Positions 47,030 through 56,603 of a stretch of DNA of 64,000 nucleotides are shown piece after piece. The notes beneath the pieces were generated by a model. It did not search any database, was not told where the DNA came from, and saw only the letters and a list, made by a program, of their open reading frames with translations. Source of the DNA: Nodosilinea sp. WJT8-NPBG4 (GTDB lineage: Bacteria > Cyanobacteriota > Cyanobacteriia > Phormidesmidales > Phormidesmidaceae); NCBI GenBank assembly GCA_019359285.1, contig JAHHHQ010000050.1:86670-150669 (forward strand), written 5' to 3'. The position numbers were made by a program, and so were the translations under genes. Each line of letters begins with the position of its first letter. Position 1 is the stretch's first letter.

Positions 47030-48799
47030 ATGAAAACGGAAACCCCCTTGCAGTCGGTCTACAGCACCTTTGTGGAGCAGGTTAACAGTGCCCAGGTGCA
47101 GCGGGTGACAATCGGGCGCGATCGCATTGACTATACTCTCAAGCCTGAATTTGGCCGCCGCTGCTACACCACGCAACCGATTGGGCCGACGGATGAGGTG
47201 ATCAGCAAGCTTAAAAGTCAGGGGGTACAAATTACAACTTCCCCTGAACCTTTACCGCCCGCGAGCATCGCAGGATTAATTATTTCGTCAGGTTTGCTGG
47301 TCGGAGCCCTGGCCCTAGCTGCAAAATTTAGTAGCGTAGGTGGCGGCGTTGGCACTGCCGTGGGCATGGGCAAAAGCAAGGTCCGTAGCTATGGCAAGAG
47401 CAAGACGGGCGTTACCTTTGCCGATGTGGCCGGGGTAGACGAGGCCAAGCAGGAACTGCAAGAGGTGGTCGACTTTTTAGCCAATGGCGACAAGTACCGT
47501 AAGCTGGGGGCCAAAATTCCTAAAGGGGTGCTGCTGGTGGGGCCTCCGGGCACCGGCAAAACTCTGCTAGCCAAGGCCGTTGCCGGCGAGGCTGGGGTGC
47601 CTTTCCTCAGCATGGCGGGCTCGGAGTTTGTGGAAATGTTTGTGGGAGTTGGTGCTTCACGAGTGCGCGATCTGTTCAATAAAGCCAAGCGGCAGGCTCC
47701 GTGCATTGTGTTTATTGACGAGCTAGATGCTGTTGGTAAAACGCGTGGCGGCAACCCTGTAGGCGGCAATGACGAGCGTGAGCAAACCCTGAATCAACTG
47801 CTGACCGAGATGGATGGCTTTGACGGCAATGATGGCGTGATTGTAATTGCTGCCACTAACCGCCCTGAAACTCTGGACCCGGCTCTGCGCCGCCCAGGCC
47901 GTTTTGACCGTCAAGTGCTGGTCGATCGCCCCGACAAGAGCGGCCGGTTAGAGATTTTGCAGGTCCACGGTCAGGGTGTCGCCCTCGGTGAAGATGTGAA
48001 CCTGGCAGAAATTGCTGGTCAAACTGCTGGTTTCTCTGGAGCCGATTTGGCCAACCTGGTTAACGAAGCAGCGCTGATGGCCGCCCGCCACAATCGTCAA
48101 GCGGTGCTGATGACCGATTTTATGGAAGCCATTGAGCGGGTGATCGCCGGACTAGAGAAGCGGTCTAGAGTTCTTACCCCCATGGAGCGGCAGACGGTGG
48201 CTTACCACGAAGTGGGCCACGCCCTGGTGGGAGCACTGGTGCCAGGTGGCAACCGAGTAACCAAAATCTCTATTGTGCCGCGGGGGCTAGGAGCCTTAGG
48301 CTACACCCTGCAAATGCCGGAGAATGACCGCTTCTTGATGCTTGAAGACGAACTGCGGGGGCAGCTTGCTACCCTGCTAGGAGGGCGCGCTGCTGAGGAA
48401 ATCGTCTTTGGCAAGGTCTCTACTGGTGCTAGCGACGATATCCAAAAAGCAACCGACTTGGCTGAGAAAGCGGTGACCCAATACGGCATGAGCGCCAGCC
48501 TTGGACCTGTAGCCTTTGCCAAAGCCTCGGCCCAGTTTCTGGATGGGGGGAGTGACAGGCGAGTGACCAGCCCCGAAGTAGCTACTGAGATCGATCGCCA
48601 GGTGAAGTTGCTGCTCGACGGTGCTCGCACGGTGGCGGTGGCCATCCTTCAGCTCAACCGGGGGTTGTTGGAGTCTGCCACTCAAACGCTGCTTGAGACA
48701 GAGGTGCTAGACGGTGAACGGCTCAGGGCAGTTTTGGCCCAGGCTCAGGCCCCTGCAGAGCTAAAAACCTGGCTAGCTCAGGGCAATAGCGTGGTATAG
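47030..48799 (+). CDS. FtsH-like AAA+ zinc metalloprotease lacking the first TM segment
   Basis: 589 aa. A single TM helix (~residues 79-101) is followed by the AAA+ module: Walker A GPPGTGKT, Walker [22 protein letters not shown]. The M41 protease motif HEVGH follows ([13 protein letters not shown]). Family FtsH has two TM helices around a periplasmic loop. Here the soluble loop ([20 protein letters not shown]) begins at the N-terminus with no TM1, and the in-frame upstream DNA reaches a stop at about 46962-46964 with no hydrophobic stretch. So topology or partners must differ. The protease chemistry looks intact. Confidence 0.9.
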   Translation: MKTETPLQSVYSTFVEQVNSAQVQRVTIGRDRIDYTLKPEFGRRCYTTQPIGPTDEVISKLKSQGVQITTSPEPLPPASIAGLIISSGLLVGALALAAKFSSVGGGVGTAVGMGKSKVRSYGKSKTGVTFADVAGVDEAKQELQEVVDFLANGDKYRKLGAKIPKGVLLVGPPGTGKTLLAKAVAGEAGVPFLSMAGSEFVEMFVGVGASRVRDLFNKAKRQAPCIVFIDELDAVGKTRGGNPVGGNDEREQTLNQLLTEMDGFDGNDGVIVIAATNRPETLDPALRRPGRFDRQVLVDRPDKSGRLEILQVHGQGVALGEDVNLAEIAGQTAGFSGADLANLVNEAALMAARHNRQAVLMTDFMEAIERVIAGLEKRSRVLTPMERQTVAYHEVGHALVGALVPGGNRVTKISIVPRGLGALGYTLQMPENDRFLMLEDELRGQLATLLGGRAAEEIVFGKVSTGASDDIQKATDLAEKAVTQYGMSASLGPVAFAKASAQFLDGGSDRRVTSPEVATEIDRQVKLLLDGARTVAVAILQLNRGLLESATQTLLETEVLDGERLRAVLAQAQAPAELKTWLAQGNSVV

Positions 48800-48834
48800 C
48801 AAGTTTTAAAACCGTTAGTGATTTTTCGTCAAAG

Positions 48835-48865
48835 GGGCGGCGCAATCATTGCACCGCCCTTTTTT
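48835..48865 (+). terminator. Rho-independent terminator of the ftsH-like gene
   Basis: GGGCGG-c-GCAAT-c-ATTGC-a-CCGCCC followed by TTTTTT. A classic intrinsic terminator 36 bases after the stop, before convergent bciB. Confidence 0.85.
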
Positions 48866-48874
48866 GCTTGCAAG

Positions 48875-50071
48875 TCAATCGGGCAGCTTGTACTGACTGA
48901 CAATGCGCTTGGCAAACTCGGGCACGTGGGCGGCCAGTTTTTGCGGATAGTTGCGCTTAACGTATAGGTAGTTGCGGGTGAAGTGGGAATCGATCGAGAA
49001 GCGGGCGTACTCTAGCCCTTTAGGACCGATGCGCTCGATCACAACACCCATAAGCTTGGCGGCCCACATGGGCAGGGTAACGGCCTTATCGTAGGCAGGG
49101 ATGCTCTGCTGTACGGCAGCCTTGCGATCGCCCACCGACGTTACTGGCTGGGTATCGAGCTGATCCATGACGGTGTCAAGCATGGCCTGGCCGCGATCGT
49201 TGCGCACTACGATCCACTGCCAGCCAAAGGGGGCACCCATGTAGCCCACGACTAAATCAGCCAGACCATTCACATAGTCAAAACAGCTCATGCAGGAGGG
49301 GGCAAACACGTCCTTGAGCTGGTTGGTCTTGAGTCCAAAGAAGGGCACCGTTTCGGTGGAGCCATCTTCATGCTTGAAGTGCACCCGAAAATCCTGCATG
49401 AATTCGTAGTGGACTACCGTGTCGGGCGATCGGCTGGTGGTTTCAAGAAACTTCTGTAGCCCGGCGCGACTGACGTTATCGACACAGGGGGTACCCAGCA
49501 CGTAGAGCTGTTCTAGACCGAGCTGCTTTTCCACTGCCCGCAGCGCCTGAATTTGACAGCCGACGCCAATCACCAACAGGCGCTTCATGCCCGATTTCTC
49601 GACCTGCTCTAGCACTGACAGGTTAGGCGACAGGGTGGGCTTGTTGACCCGCGCCGCCAGAATTTCTTCAGGGGTGGTAGCCAGGACTGGCTGAGGTTGA
49701 AAGCGATCGCTCTCCGTATTCTGAACGCACACCACCCCTTCCACCAACCCTTTGGTCAGCATTTCAATGGCAATAGTGCTGACAATGCCGGTCCACTGCG
49801 CCCCCTCGATTGGTTGCTGCTTGCGGGCGGCCATCATGTCCTGGTGCACGCCAAAGTAGACATCGTTATCAGCCTCGAGATCGCGGCTGCGCCCGTGGGT
49901 CTGCTGCTCCAACGTCGGGAACTGTTGGTTGAGAAAGGCGCAGGCCTCTTTAACGTAGTGAATGTAGTAGGTATCGCAAAAGCCGCACTCGCTACAGAGT
50001 TCTTTGGCGGGGCGGGTGGCCCCTGGGCGGAGGGCTTTGGCTTTGTTGTGGGGAGGCTGGGCCAGGGTCAT
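48875..50071 (-). CDS. bciB: Ferredoxin-dependent 3,8-divinyl chlorophyllide 8-vinyl reductase (FrhB family)
   Basis: Reduces the 8-vinyl group in chlorophyll synthesis using ferredoxin. 398 aa, the same length class as Synechocystis BciB. Iron-sulfur cysteines lie in LCSECGFC (C26, C29, C32) and in a distal APSCMSCFDY cluster; flavin-binding FrhB-type core (GVGCQIQALRAVEKQL). It is related to 7-hydroxymethyl chlorophyll a reductase, which cannot be fully excluded. It converges with ftsH. Confidence 0.9.
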   Translation of the reverse strand: MTLAQPPHNKAKALRPGATRPAKELCSECGFCDTYYIHYVKEACAFLNQQFPTLEQQTHGRSRDLEADNDVYFGVHQDMMAARKQQPIEGAQWTGIVSTIAIEMLTKGLVEGVVCVQNTESDRFQPQPVLATTPEEILAARVNKPTLSPNLSVLEQVEKSGMKRLLVIGVGCQIQALRAVEKQLGLEQLYVLGTPCVDNVSRAGLQKFLETTSRSPDTVVHYEFMQDFRVHFKHEDGSTETVPFFGLKTNQLKDVFAPSCMSCFDYVNGLADLVVGYMGAPFGWQWIVVRNDRGQAMLDTVMDQLDTQPVTSVGDRKAAVQQSIPAYDKAVTLPMWAAKLMGVVIERIGPKGLEYARFSIDSHFTRNYLYVKRNYPQKLAAHVPEFAKRIVSQYKLPD

Positions 50072-50434
50072 AGGGACGGTGGTGAATTGCTCAGTAACAG
50101 CTGTTCTTCACCATACCGCACGGGTTTGGGCCGATTGGCGCGATCGCCCAATTATTACGAAATATAGCGCCGGTTCCACGCCTCAACCGAGCATTAAACG
50201 CTCCAGCACCGCCGTCAGAATGGAGATTGAGAGTGCGATCGCCCCCATCCCCCGCTATGGCTTTTGTTCAACGCAGGAATTACGTAGCGTCGTTATCCGG
50301 CCTCCCCCTGACTGTGCAGTGCTACTCCGTGCCTTAGTGGGCTAGGCAAAATCCCCCTCTCCGACCGATTGCAGGTTAAATGGAAGTAGGCATAAGCATA
50401 AGCTATGCCTACGCTCTCCGGGTTCACCGTTGTG
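50072..50434. other. Intergenic region between bciB and the kinase
   Basis: About 360 bases divergent between two genes. A 21-codon minus-strand frame (50183-50248) encodes a hydrophobic peptide, MGAIALSISILTAVLERLML, of unknown reality. HIP1 sites near 50141 and 50238. No other feature seen. Confidence 0.45.
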
Positions 50435-52516
50435 ATGATCTGCTGCCTCAATCCCCACTGCGCCCAGCCTAATCACGCTACCCTGGCCGCGGTTTGCCCC
50501 ACCTGCGGCAGTCCCTTAGAGCATCGTCTCCGGGGCCGCTACCGTCCCCTGAAGCTAATTGGCCGGGGCGGTTTTGGGCGCACCTACTTTGCCCTCGATG
50601 CCGATCGCCTCAACACCCGCTGTGTGATCAAGCAGTTTGCTCCCCAAACCCAGGGCACCAAGTCCTTCTTAAAGGCCGTACAGCTGTTCGAGCAGGAAGC
50701 GGTGCGGCTGCACGAACTGGGGGAGCACCCACAAATTCCCACGCTGTTGGCCTACTTTGAGCAAAATAAGTATCTCTACCTGGTGCAACAGATGGTTCAG
50801 GGGCTCACCCTGCATCAGGAAATTTCGGCCCAAGCGGCCTACAGCGAGGGTAGCCTGCGCCAGCTGCTAGAAGATCTGCTGCCAGTGCTGCACTTCATCC
50901 ACGAGCACGGTGTCATTCACCGAGACATTACTCCATCGAATATTATCCGGCGCAAAATTGACCAAAAGCCCGTGCTAATCGATTTCGGCGTGGCTAAACA
51001 GTTTAGTGAAGCGATTCGCTACGAGCCAGGCACGCGCATTGGCACCGAAGGCTATGCCCCTATTGAACAGCTGCGCAGCGGCCAGGCTTACCCCTCCAGT
51101 GACCTCTATAGTTTGGGAGCCACCTGTCTGCATCTGCTGACCGGACGTAAGCCGGAAGACTTGTATAGCCCCCAGGAGGGCCGCTGGCTGTGGCAAGAGC
51201 ACCTGCAAAAACAGGGGCGCACCATTCACCCCGGCCTGGCGGAGGTGCTCAACTACATGACTAGGGATTTGGTTAGCGAGCGTTACCAAACCGCCCAAGC
51301 CGTGCTGGATGATCTGCTACGATTGCCCAAAATTGAGGGCGCGGTGCCGGGCTGGGTTTCAAATCAATCCGGCCAAAGCCTATTTAGCGGAATCGATCGC
51401 CCCCCCCTTAGTAGACCAGGTCAGTCGGCTGGCCTAGTCATGCCCACCACCTCGCTGCCTTCCATGGCTGAGCCCCAAGTCCTCCTGGTTGACCCTACCC
51501 CCAGTCCTCAGTCGGGGCCGATTTCAGGCAAACCTGCCTCTGGCCTACTTAGACCTGTGAGCCGCCCGCCTGTTAGTAGCAGCCCCAGTTCGCGGCCGCC
51601 TAGCTCGCAGCCGCCAAATTCTGGCCTGGGCTGGCAGCTCATTGCTACCTTGAAGGGTCACCAGTCGTGGGTTACTGCCCTTGCTTTTAGTGCCCAACAG
51701 CCCGTGCTAGTCAGTGGCAGCTTAGATGACAGCGTTCGCATTTGGAACTGGCAAACGGGAGACTTGCTCCACACCCTCAAGGGGCATGCTCGGGGCGTTA
51801 ACGCTGTGGCCATTGATCGGCGCGGGCAACTGCTCGTCAGCTGTGGCGACGATGCGACCGTAAAAATTTGGCAGCTGGGCGACGGAACGCTGCGCCATAC
51901 CCTCAAGGGCCATTTACGAGACGTGAATGCGATCGCCCTTAGCCACAGTGGTAACTTGGTCGCCAGTGCCAGTGAAGACGGTACTCTAAAGCTGTGGAAC
52001 ATGAGCCAGGGCACTCTGTTTAAAACTCTGCCAGGTTCGGCGGGCATGCTCAAAACCGTAGCCTTTGCCTCTGCCGACCAGCGGCTGGTTAGCGGCGGCC
52101 TTGACAACACCGTACGCATTTGGGATGCGCAAACCGCTACTACTCTCAAAGTTCTCGTCGGCCACACCAATACCGTCAACCAAGTAGCGATTAGCCCAGA
52201 CAGTCGCCTGATCGCCAGCGCCAGCAAAGACCGCACCGTGCGTCTGTGGGATTTAACTGCGGGTACCCTGCTGCATACTCTCCAAGGCCATAGCCAGGAG
52301 GTGAATACTGTGGCCTTTTTCCCCGATGGTCAGCGGCTGGTCAGCGGTAGCAGCGATGGTACCCTGCGGTTTTGGCACAGCAAAGACGGCACGCTCAAGA
52401 AAACCCTGTCGGCCCACGTCAATCCTGTGCATCAGGTAGCGGTACAGGCGGGTGGCAAAGTGTTTGCCAGTGCCAGTACTGATAAGACCATTAAACTGTG
52501 GCAGTGGCAGGGATAG
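50435..52516 (+). CDS. Serine/threonine protein kinase with C-terminal WD40 repeats
   Basis: 693 aa. N-terminal zinc-ribbon-like cysteines (CCLNPHC, CPTCGSP; residues ~3-36). The kinase domain ~40-300 has the GRGGFGRTYFA loop, VIKQF lysine, HRDITPSN catalytic loop, DFG and APE-equivalent APIEQL. A Pro/Ser-rich linker to about 400 is followed by seven WD40 blades, each ending in VRIWNW/VKIWQL-type motifs. It is soluble and probably a scaffolded signalling kinase. The start is the ATG at 50435, the second of two close candidates. It converges with gvpK; nothing proves a link to gas vesicles. Confidence 0.95.
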   Translation: MICCLNPHCAQPNHATLAAVCPTCGSPLEHRLRGRYRPLKLIGRGGFGRTYFALDADRLNTRCVIKQFAPQTQGTKSFLKAVQLFEQEAVRLHELGEHPQIPTLLAYFEQNKYLYLVQQMVQGLTLHQEISAQAAYSEGSLRQLLEDLLPVLHFIHEHGVIHRDITPSNIIRRKIDQKPVLIDFGVAKQFSEAIRYEPGTRIGTEGYAPIEQLRSGQAYPSSDLYSLGATCLHLLTGRKPEDLYSPQEGRWLWQEHLQKQGRTIHPGLAEVLNYMTRDLVSERYQTAQAVLDDLLRLPKIEGAVPGWVSNQSGQSLFSGIDRPPLSRPGQSAGLVMPTTSLPSMAEPQVLLVDPTPSPQSGPISGKPASGLLRPVSRPPVSSSPSSRPPSSQPPNSGLGWQLIATLKGHQSWVTALAFSAQQPVLVSGSLDDSVRIWNWQTGDLLHTLKGHARGVNAVAIDRRGQLLVSCGDDATVKIWQLGDGTLRHTLKGHLRDVNAIALSHSGNLVASASEDGTLKLWNMSQGTLFKTLPGSAGMLKTVAFASADQRLVSGGLDNTVRIWDAQTATTLKVLVGHTNTVNQVAISPDSRLIASASKDRTVRLWDLTAGTLLHTLQGHSQEVNTVAFFPDGQRLVSGSSDGTLRFWHSKDGTLKKTLSAHVNPVHQVAVQAGGKVFASASTDKTIKLWQWQG

Positions 52517-52549
52517 GAGAGTAGGAGGGTGGATGGGTAGGTGGGTGGC

Positions 52550-53020
52550 CTAGATGGGTTTAGAGGTCAGCACTAATCGCAGCTTGGCGTGGATCAAGTT
52601 GAGCTGAGCCATACCCAGATCAACGTCGCCTTCGACGACGACACCGGTATCGAGGAGGCGATCGAGCAGCTCTAAAATAGTCGGGTTCTGATTTTTTTGA
52701 CCAGGGTAGTAGTTCCCTTCTTTGGGTAGCAGGGTGCCGATTTCCCCCAGGTCAATGTTGAGGTCGGCCGGGTCAACATCAAAGATTTCGCACATCGAAA
52801 CGACCTGCTCTTCTAGCTTGCGCAGGCTGTCGGCGGCTCGTTCGAGGTCATTGTCGTTCAGATCGCCCGATTCCATTCGGCGAATGACCTGAGCTTCCAT
52901 AAGCTGTCGCACCAGCTCAATGACAGTGAGCAGCAGCGGCGCTAAGCCTGCATCGGTTTTGGCGGGGGGCTGTAGCGCCAGATTGGTCAACAGGTCTGGC
53001 TCGGCGTTTTCGGAAGTCAT
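52550..53020 (-). CDS. gvpK: Gas vesicle protein GvpK
   Basis: 156 aa accessory protein of gas-vesicle assembly. The conserved core LLTVIELVRQLMEAQVIRRM and LERAADSLRKLEEQV lies at residues ~30-80. A C-terminal NPTILELLDRLLDTGVVVEG-like segment resembles the GvpA-type fold. The start is taken at the second Met (MTSENAEPD). It is the most distal gene of the minus-strand gvp cluster. Confidence 0.9.
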   Translation of the reverse strand: MTSENAEPDLLTNLALQPPAKTDAGLAPLLLTVIELVRQLMEAQVIRRMESGDLNDNDLERAADSLRKLEEQVVSMCEIFDVDPADLNIDLGEIGTLLPKEGNYYPGQKNQNPTILELLDRLLDTGVVVEGDVDLGMAQLNLIHAKLRLVLTSKPI

Positions 53021-53080
53021 AGCCACAGTCTAGTGCATCTCAAAAGGCGATTCTGCCTCTATAGCACTGGCTATGCCTGG

Positions 53081-53275
53081 CTAGGAACGATTTTGCCACT
53101 GCTGTTGAAGCCATTGGCGACGGGCTTCTTCTGCTTTGGCTCGACTTTGTTGGTGACTCATGCGGCTGGCATCGACTGGGCGCATGCGATCGCCCTGACT
53201 GCGGCTGGGAGCCGAGCGAAAGCTGGGAATTGTACGGCTTGTGGCAATTTGCCGAAGGGTGCGCAGCGTCAGCAT
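53081..53275 (-). CDS. Small basic protein in the gvp cluster
   Basis: 64 aa from the ATG at 53275 (MLTLRTLRQIATSRT). It is strongly basic and ends in a Lys/Arg/Gln-rich helix (QQSRAKAEEARRQWLQQQWQ). It occupies the place between gvpJ and gvpK where other cyanobacteria carry small extra genes. No family recognised; an upstream Met extends it by 17 residues. An assembly-accessory role is inferred from position only. Confidence 0.55.
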   Translation of the reverse strand: MLTLRTLRQIATSRTIPSFRSAPSRSQGDRMRPVDASRMSHQQSRAKAEEARRQWLQQQWQNRS

Positions 53276-53307
53276 AGTGATTTCTAAGGGATATTGGGTT
53301 GAACGGG

Positions 53308-53340
53308 AAATCCCTGGGTTCTTCAAGAACCCAAGGATTT
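53308..53340. repeat. REP-like hairpin, copy 2, inside the gvp cluster
   Basis: AAATCCCTGGGTTCTT and AAGAACCCAAGGATTT form a 16-bp stem with one mismatch around a single base. It is the same 33-bp plan as 25903-25935. It lies between gvpJ and the small basic gene and could attenuate the distal genes. Confidence 0.65.
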
Positions 53341-53369
53341 GTCTGCACCAAAGCCACTGGGTTGCTGGC

Positions 53370-53720
53370 CTAGCTCACAGGTTCGGCAGATCGTAGGGCC
53401 TTGAGTTCGGCTTCCAGGGTTTCTAAACGTGTTTGGAGCTGTTGATTGGCCTCTAGCAGTTCATTAGTGCGGCTGCTGAGGTAGGGATCGCTCTCCCACC
53501 AATTAATGCCGATTTCGCGAGCTTTATCTACCGAAGAGATAATTAGGCGAATGCGAATGCTCAGCAGTTCTGTAGAACCGACGGAGACCGAAATATCTCC
53601 GGCAATCACAATGCCTTTGTCGAGCACCCGCTCAATGACATCTACCAGGGAAGACCCTTGGGTGGCAGTAGCCATGCTTCGACCGGGTTGGGGGCGGGTC
53701 GTGGGGGTGGAGGGGGTCAC
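53370..53720 (-). CDS. gvpJ: Gas vesicle protein GvpJ
   Basis: 116 aa from a GTG at 53720 (101 aa if started at the ATG at 53675). A GvpA-like core: SLVDVIERVLDKGIVIAGDI, then ELLSIRIRLIISSVDKAREI. A charged C-terminal helix (LLEANQQLQTRLETLEAEL) is a likely coiled coil. It may cap the vesicle tips or nucleate assembly. It lies 12 bases downstream of gvpN in the same operon. Confidence 0.92.
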   Translation of the reverse strand: MTPSTPTTRPQPGRSMATATQGSSLVDVIERVLDKGIVIAGDISVSVGSTELLSIRIRLIISSVDKAREIGINWWESDPYLSSRTNELLEANQQLQTRLETLEAELKALRSAEPVS

Positions 53721-53732
53721 AGCAGATTACCT

Positions 53733-55097
53733 TCAGTTAGAACTCAGCTGATAGCCCTGGAGCTGCCCGTCAGTTTCCTGTTTTTCTATTAAGCTCTGAT
53801 CGAGCATCGACTTAATAGCGTTAACAGCCTGAAAGCGGTTTAAATCTAGGGCTGCCTCGATGTTAACGAGAGATGCGGTACCGGTCGCGTCGAGATAGTC
53901 AAAAATGCGGGTTTCAATATCATCGTTGGGGCTGACATGCACCCGAAGCATTTCTTTCGAAGACTCAGCCTCAGCAGGCGCTTCTACTATGGCTTCGCTT
54001 TTAGCCTCGGGGACAGTGGACCCAGCGAGGTCTTCGCCCTGAGGGTCTTGGGCCTCGATTACGGGCTCATCCTCAATTACAACATCATCCACTGCAGACT
54101 CAACCAGCGCCTCAAGGGGCTGAAGTGGGGCGTCATCCTCTTCTTCGCCATGGAAACGCGCTGCGGGTTGGGTCTCGGGCTTGAGGGTAAGGTCGTTAAC
54201 CAGTGCGGCCTGGGACACTACAAAGCGGTTAAACAAGTTCCACAGGTGACGGGTGGCTTCTGGCGCGGGCTCTTTGGAGCGGGCTAGAAGAATGTCGCCA
54301 CACAGGTCGCGGAAATCGGCATTTTCGGCCAGGGGCAAAATGCCGTGGTCGTGGCAGATGGTAGCAATCATGAGGCTAGGACGCAGACTGGAGACCATGT
54401 CTGGAGCAACCGCTGACTGGAAAGACTTGACCAATTGCACAATTTGCAAAGCCGCAGAGCTGTCGATGCCAACCTTTTGCACCAAAATTTGCTGCTGAGC
54501 CAGTTCGTCAGGCTCGGGCATGTTGATGGTGATTAGGCGGTCTTGCAGCGCATCTTGGGTACCGTGGACGCCGCAGTATTCTTCGGGGTTGGAGGTGAGA
54601 ATGGCGCGGAAGTGAGGGCTAACGCGGATGTACTCAGCCCGGTTGTTGCTGGGAGGCAGCACCAGGAGTTTTTCTTCGAGGGCTGACAGCAGCACGTTGT
54701 TGACTTCGGGGCGGGAGCGGTTGAATTCGTCGTACACCATGGTGAAGCCTTCGCGGCAGGCCAGGGTGAGGCGCGAGTCAGTCCAGTTGTGGCGTAGCTC
54801 GTCTTCTACCTTCACAACGCTATGGATGTAGTTGTCGACCACTTTTTTGCGAGTGTAGCCCGACTGGTTGCCGATCAGGTCTGAGGTCTTGAACTCGTCG
54901 TCGCCAAACAGCAGCATGATCGGGCGGGCCAGCAGGTCAGCCAGGTGCAGGGCCAGAGTGGTTTTGCCGGTGCCTGCGGGGCCTTTGAGGTGGATTGAGT
55001 ACCCCGATTGCAGGTACCGTAGGGCTCTGATGCTGGTGCGCTCTAGGGTGGGGGTGGAGACAAAGTTGCGGGGGCGGGCTTGTAGAACGGTGTTCAC
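53733..55097 (-). CDS. gvpN: Gas vesicle protein GvpN with acidic linker and extra C-terminal domain
   Basis: MoxR-type AAA+ ATPase needed for vesicle growth. 454 aa, longer than the usual ~340-380. Walker A GPAGTGKT (residues 39-46), Walker [10 protein letters not shown] (Asp123-Glu124), then the sensor region. After ~300 comes an acidic Pro/Ala/Glu linker, then a C-terminal ~60-residue domain (392-454) with [16 protein letters not shown]. This domain is shared with the GvpC-like protein next door. It starts with GTG overlapping the stop of that gene (GTGA), so the two are translationally coupled. Confidence 0.92.
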   Translation of the reverse strand: MNTVLQARPRNFVSTPTLERTSIRALRYLQSGYSIHLKGPAGTGKTTLALHLADLLARPIMLLFGDDEFKTSDLIGNQSGYTRKKVVDNYIHSVVKVEDELRHNWTDSRLTLACREGFTMVYDEFNRSRPEVNNVLLSALEEKLLVLPPSNNRAEYIRVSPHFRAILTSNPEEYCGVHGTQDALQDRLITINMPEPDELAQQQILVQKVGIDSSAALQIVQLVKSFQSAVAPDMVSSLRPSLMIATICHDHGILPLAENADFRDLCGDILLARSKEPAPEATRHLWNLFNRFVVSQAALVNDLTLKPETQPAARFHGEEEDDAPLQPLEALVESAVDDVVIEDEPVIEAQDPQGEDLAGSTVPEAKSEAIVEAPAEAESSKEMLRVHVSPNDDIETRIFDYLDATGTASLVNIEAALDLNRFQAVNAIKSMLDQSLIEKQETDGQLQGYQLSSN

Positions 55098-56314
55098 AGA
55101 ACGGCTTCCTCTTGGACGAGATAGGTACGGTCTTGCTTGACTACGAGGTCTTTTTGAATGAGCGATCGCAGCGCGTCTACCGCCTGAAATCGGTTGATGC
55201 TCAGCTCGGTTTCAATTTCGCTGAGACGGGCACCCTGAGCCAAATGCAGGTAGTTGTAAACCACCTCTTCAAGGGAAGGGGCTTCGGGGGCAGGGGGCGG
55301 TTCCACAGCCACCGCTGCCGGGGTAGCTGGGGCCATGACGGTAGCAACTGGGGTCGAGCGGGTTGCTGCAACAGCCCGAGCCGGAGCTGCCTTGGCCACG
55401 ACCGCTCGAGCCGGAGCAACCTTGGCCGCTGGAGCTGCCTTAGCTGGTGCAGCTTTTGCTACCACAGGCTTTGGCGCAGCTTGGGGGGTCACCTTAGCTG
55501 GTGATATGGACCGAGCGGGTACTGAAGTAACGGCAGGCCGAGTTGCTGCTGGGCGAGGGACTGGAGTCTGGGCTACGGCAGCACCGCCCCAAACAACGTG
55601 GGAAAGCTGGGCCCGCTGGGCCTGAAGCTGGTGGCGAAAGTCGGCCAATTCGGTGAACATGGCGTCTACGGAATCGGTTAGGGCGGCGCGATCGCTCTGC
55701 CGCTGATCCTGGTTTACCACTGCTGCCTGCTGGCGCACAGCTGTAAGGTCTTTGAGAGTCGACTGCACCTGCACCTGGAGGTCTTCGACGTAGGCGGTGA
55801 GCTGGGGTAGCAGTTCGGCCCGTACAATAGCCTGCTGTTGACGATAGCCCGCTAGCTCAACCGTCGTTTGGGCCTGAATGCTAGCGACCTGTTGCTGCAC
55901 TTGGCGCAGCTCTTGGGCAATCTCTAGTCGCAGTTCGCTAACCGTAGCCTGAAGTACTTGGCAATCGTAGGCGAGCTGGTCGCGCACCTCAGCGGCACTA
56001 ATTTCGCGATCGGCTTGGTAGGTGGCGAGCAGCACTTCGGTATCAAACTGGAGCTGCTGCACGTAATCTTGGCGAGCCTGCTGTCGGGGTAGAATCTGGA
56101 CGGCGCGATCGGCGGTCGTTTGAGCTAGCCATAGGGTAGTGTTGGCGCGCAGGTCGGCCATCAGCTGGTCGAGGTCTTGGCGCAGCCGCACAGCGTGGGT
56201 CAGCCGATCAGTCTGCCAGCGCTCTAGGTCAGCAGAGACCTGATCGCGTCGGTTAACCACCTCGCTCTGGCGCAGCTGTCGGGCGGCTTGCCACTGGTCA
56301 TAAAGTGCTGTCAC
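55094..56314 (-). CDS. gvpC: GvpC-like gas vesicle protein with Ala/Pro-rich linker and C-terminal helical domain
   Basis: 406 aa. Residues ~1-245 are long amphipathic helices of the GvpC type (periodic L-x6-L, REI/TTA-like repeats; [17 protein letters not shown]), ending in LSHVVWGG. GvpC binds outside the GvpA wall and strengthens it. Residues ~250-345 are an Ala/Pro/Lys linker with VAKAAPA(K/R)A repeats. Residues 347-406 hold the same domain as GvpN's C-terminus ([13 protein letters not shown]), a predicted winged helix. Overall sequence is divergent from classical GvpC, so the assignment rests on helix pattern and locus. Confidence 0.75.
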   Translation of the reverse strand: MTALYDQWQAARQLRQSEVVNRRDQVSADLERWQTDRLTHAVRLRQDLDQLMADLRANTTLWLAQTTADRAVQILPRQQARQDYVQQLQFDTEVLLATYQADREISAAEVRDQLAYDCQVLQATVSELRLEIAQELRQVQQQVASIQAQTTVELAGYRQQQAIVRAELLPQLTAYVEDLQVQVQSTLKDLTAVRQQAAVVNQDQRQSDRAALTDSVDAMFTELADFRHQLQAQRAQLSHVVWGGAAVAQTPVPRPAATRPAVTSVPARSISPAKVTPQAAPKPVVAKAAPAKAAPAAKVAPARAVVAKAAPARAVAATRSTPVATVMAPATPAAVAVEPPPAPEAPSLEEVVYNYLHLAQGARLSEIETELSINRFQAVDALRSLIQKDLVVKQDRTYLVQEEAVL

Positions 56315-56537
56315 AGGACTGCTCTCCCTTTAGTGAAAATGAAACGGGGTAAATATTATGGAGGATATTTGAGAACGGCAAGGAGAGGAAATGGCGCGGA
56401 GAGAAGAACGTTGCTAGACTCTAAAACTTAGCTATGTTTGAGTGTCTTAGTGCAATAATGAGGCGCTGTTCTGAAGCTTGCCGAGGGCAGAATCGCCGCT
56501 AATAGTTGCTATTCAAAGCATTGAGTTTGTTTGATTT

Positions 56538-56582
56538 ATGGGGCAGCTAAACATTGGTTAATCCAGCATTCTGCTGCCCCAT
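56538..56582 (-). terminator. Stem-loop between gvpA and gvpC
   Basis: ATGGGGCAGC (56538-56547) pairs perfectly with GCTGCCCCAT (56573-56582); the 25-base loop lies between. No T-tract follows on the minus strand. It lies 21 bases after gvpA and probably stabilises a gvpA-only transcript or partly stops transcription, giving more GvpA than GvpC. Confidence 0.6.
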
Positions 56583-56603
56583 TAGGTATCAAAAGCGGCG
56601 CTC

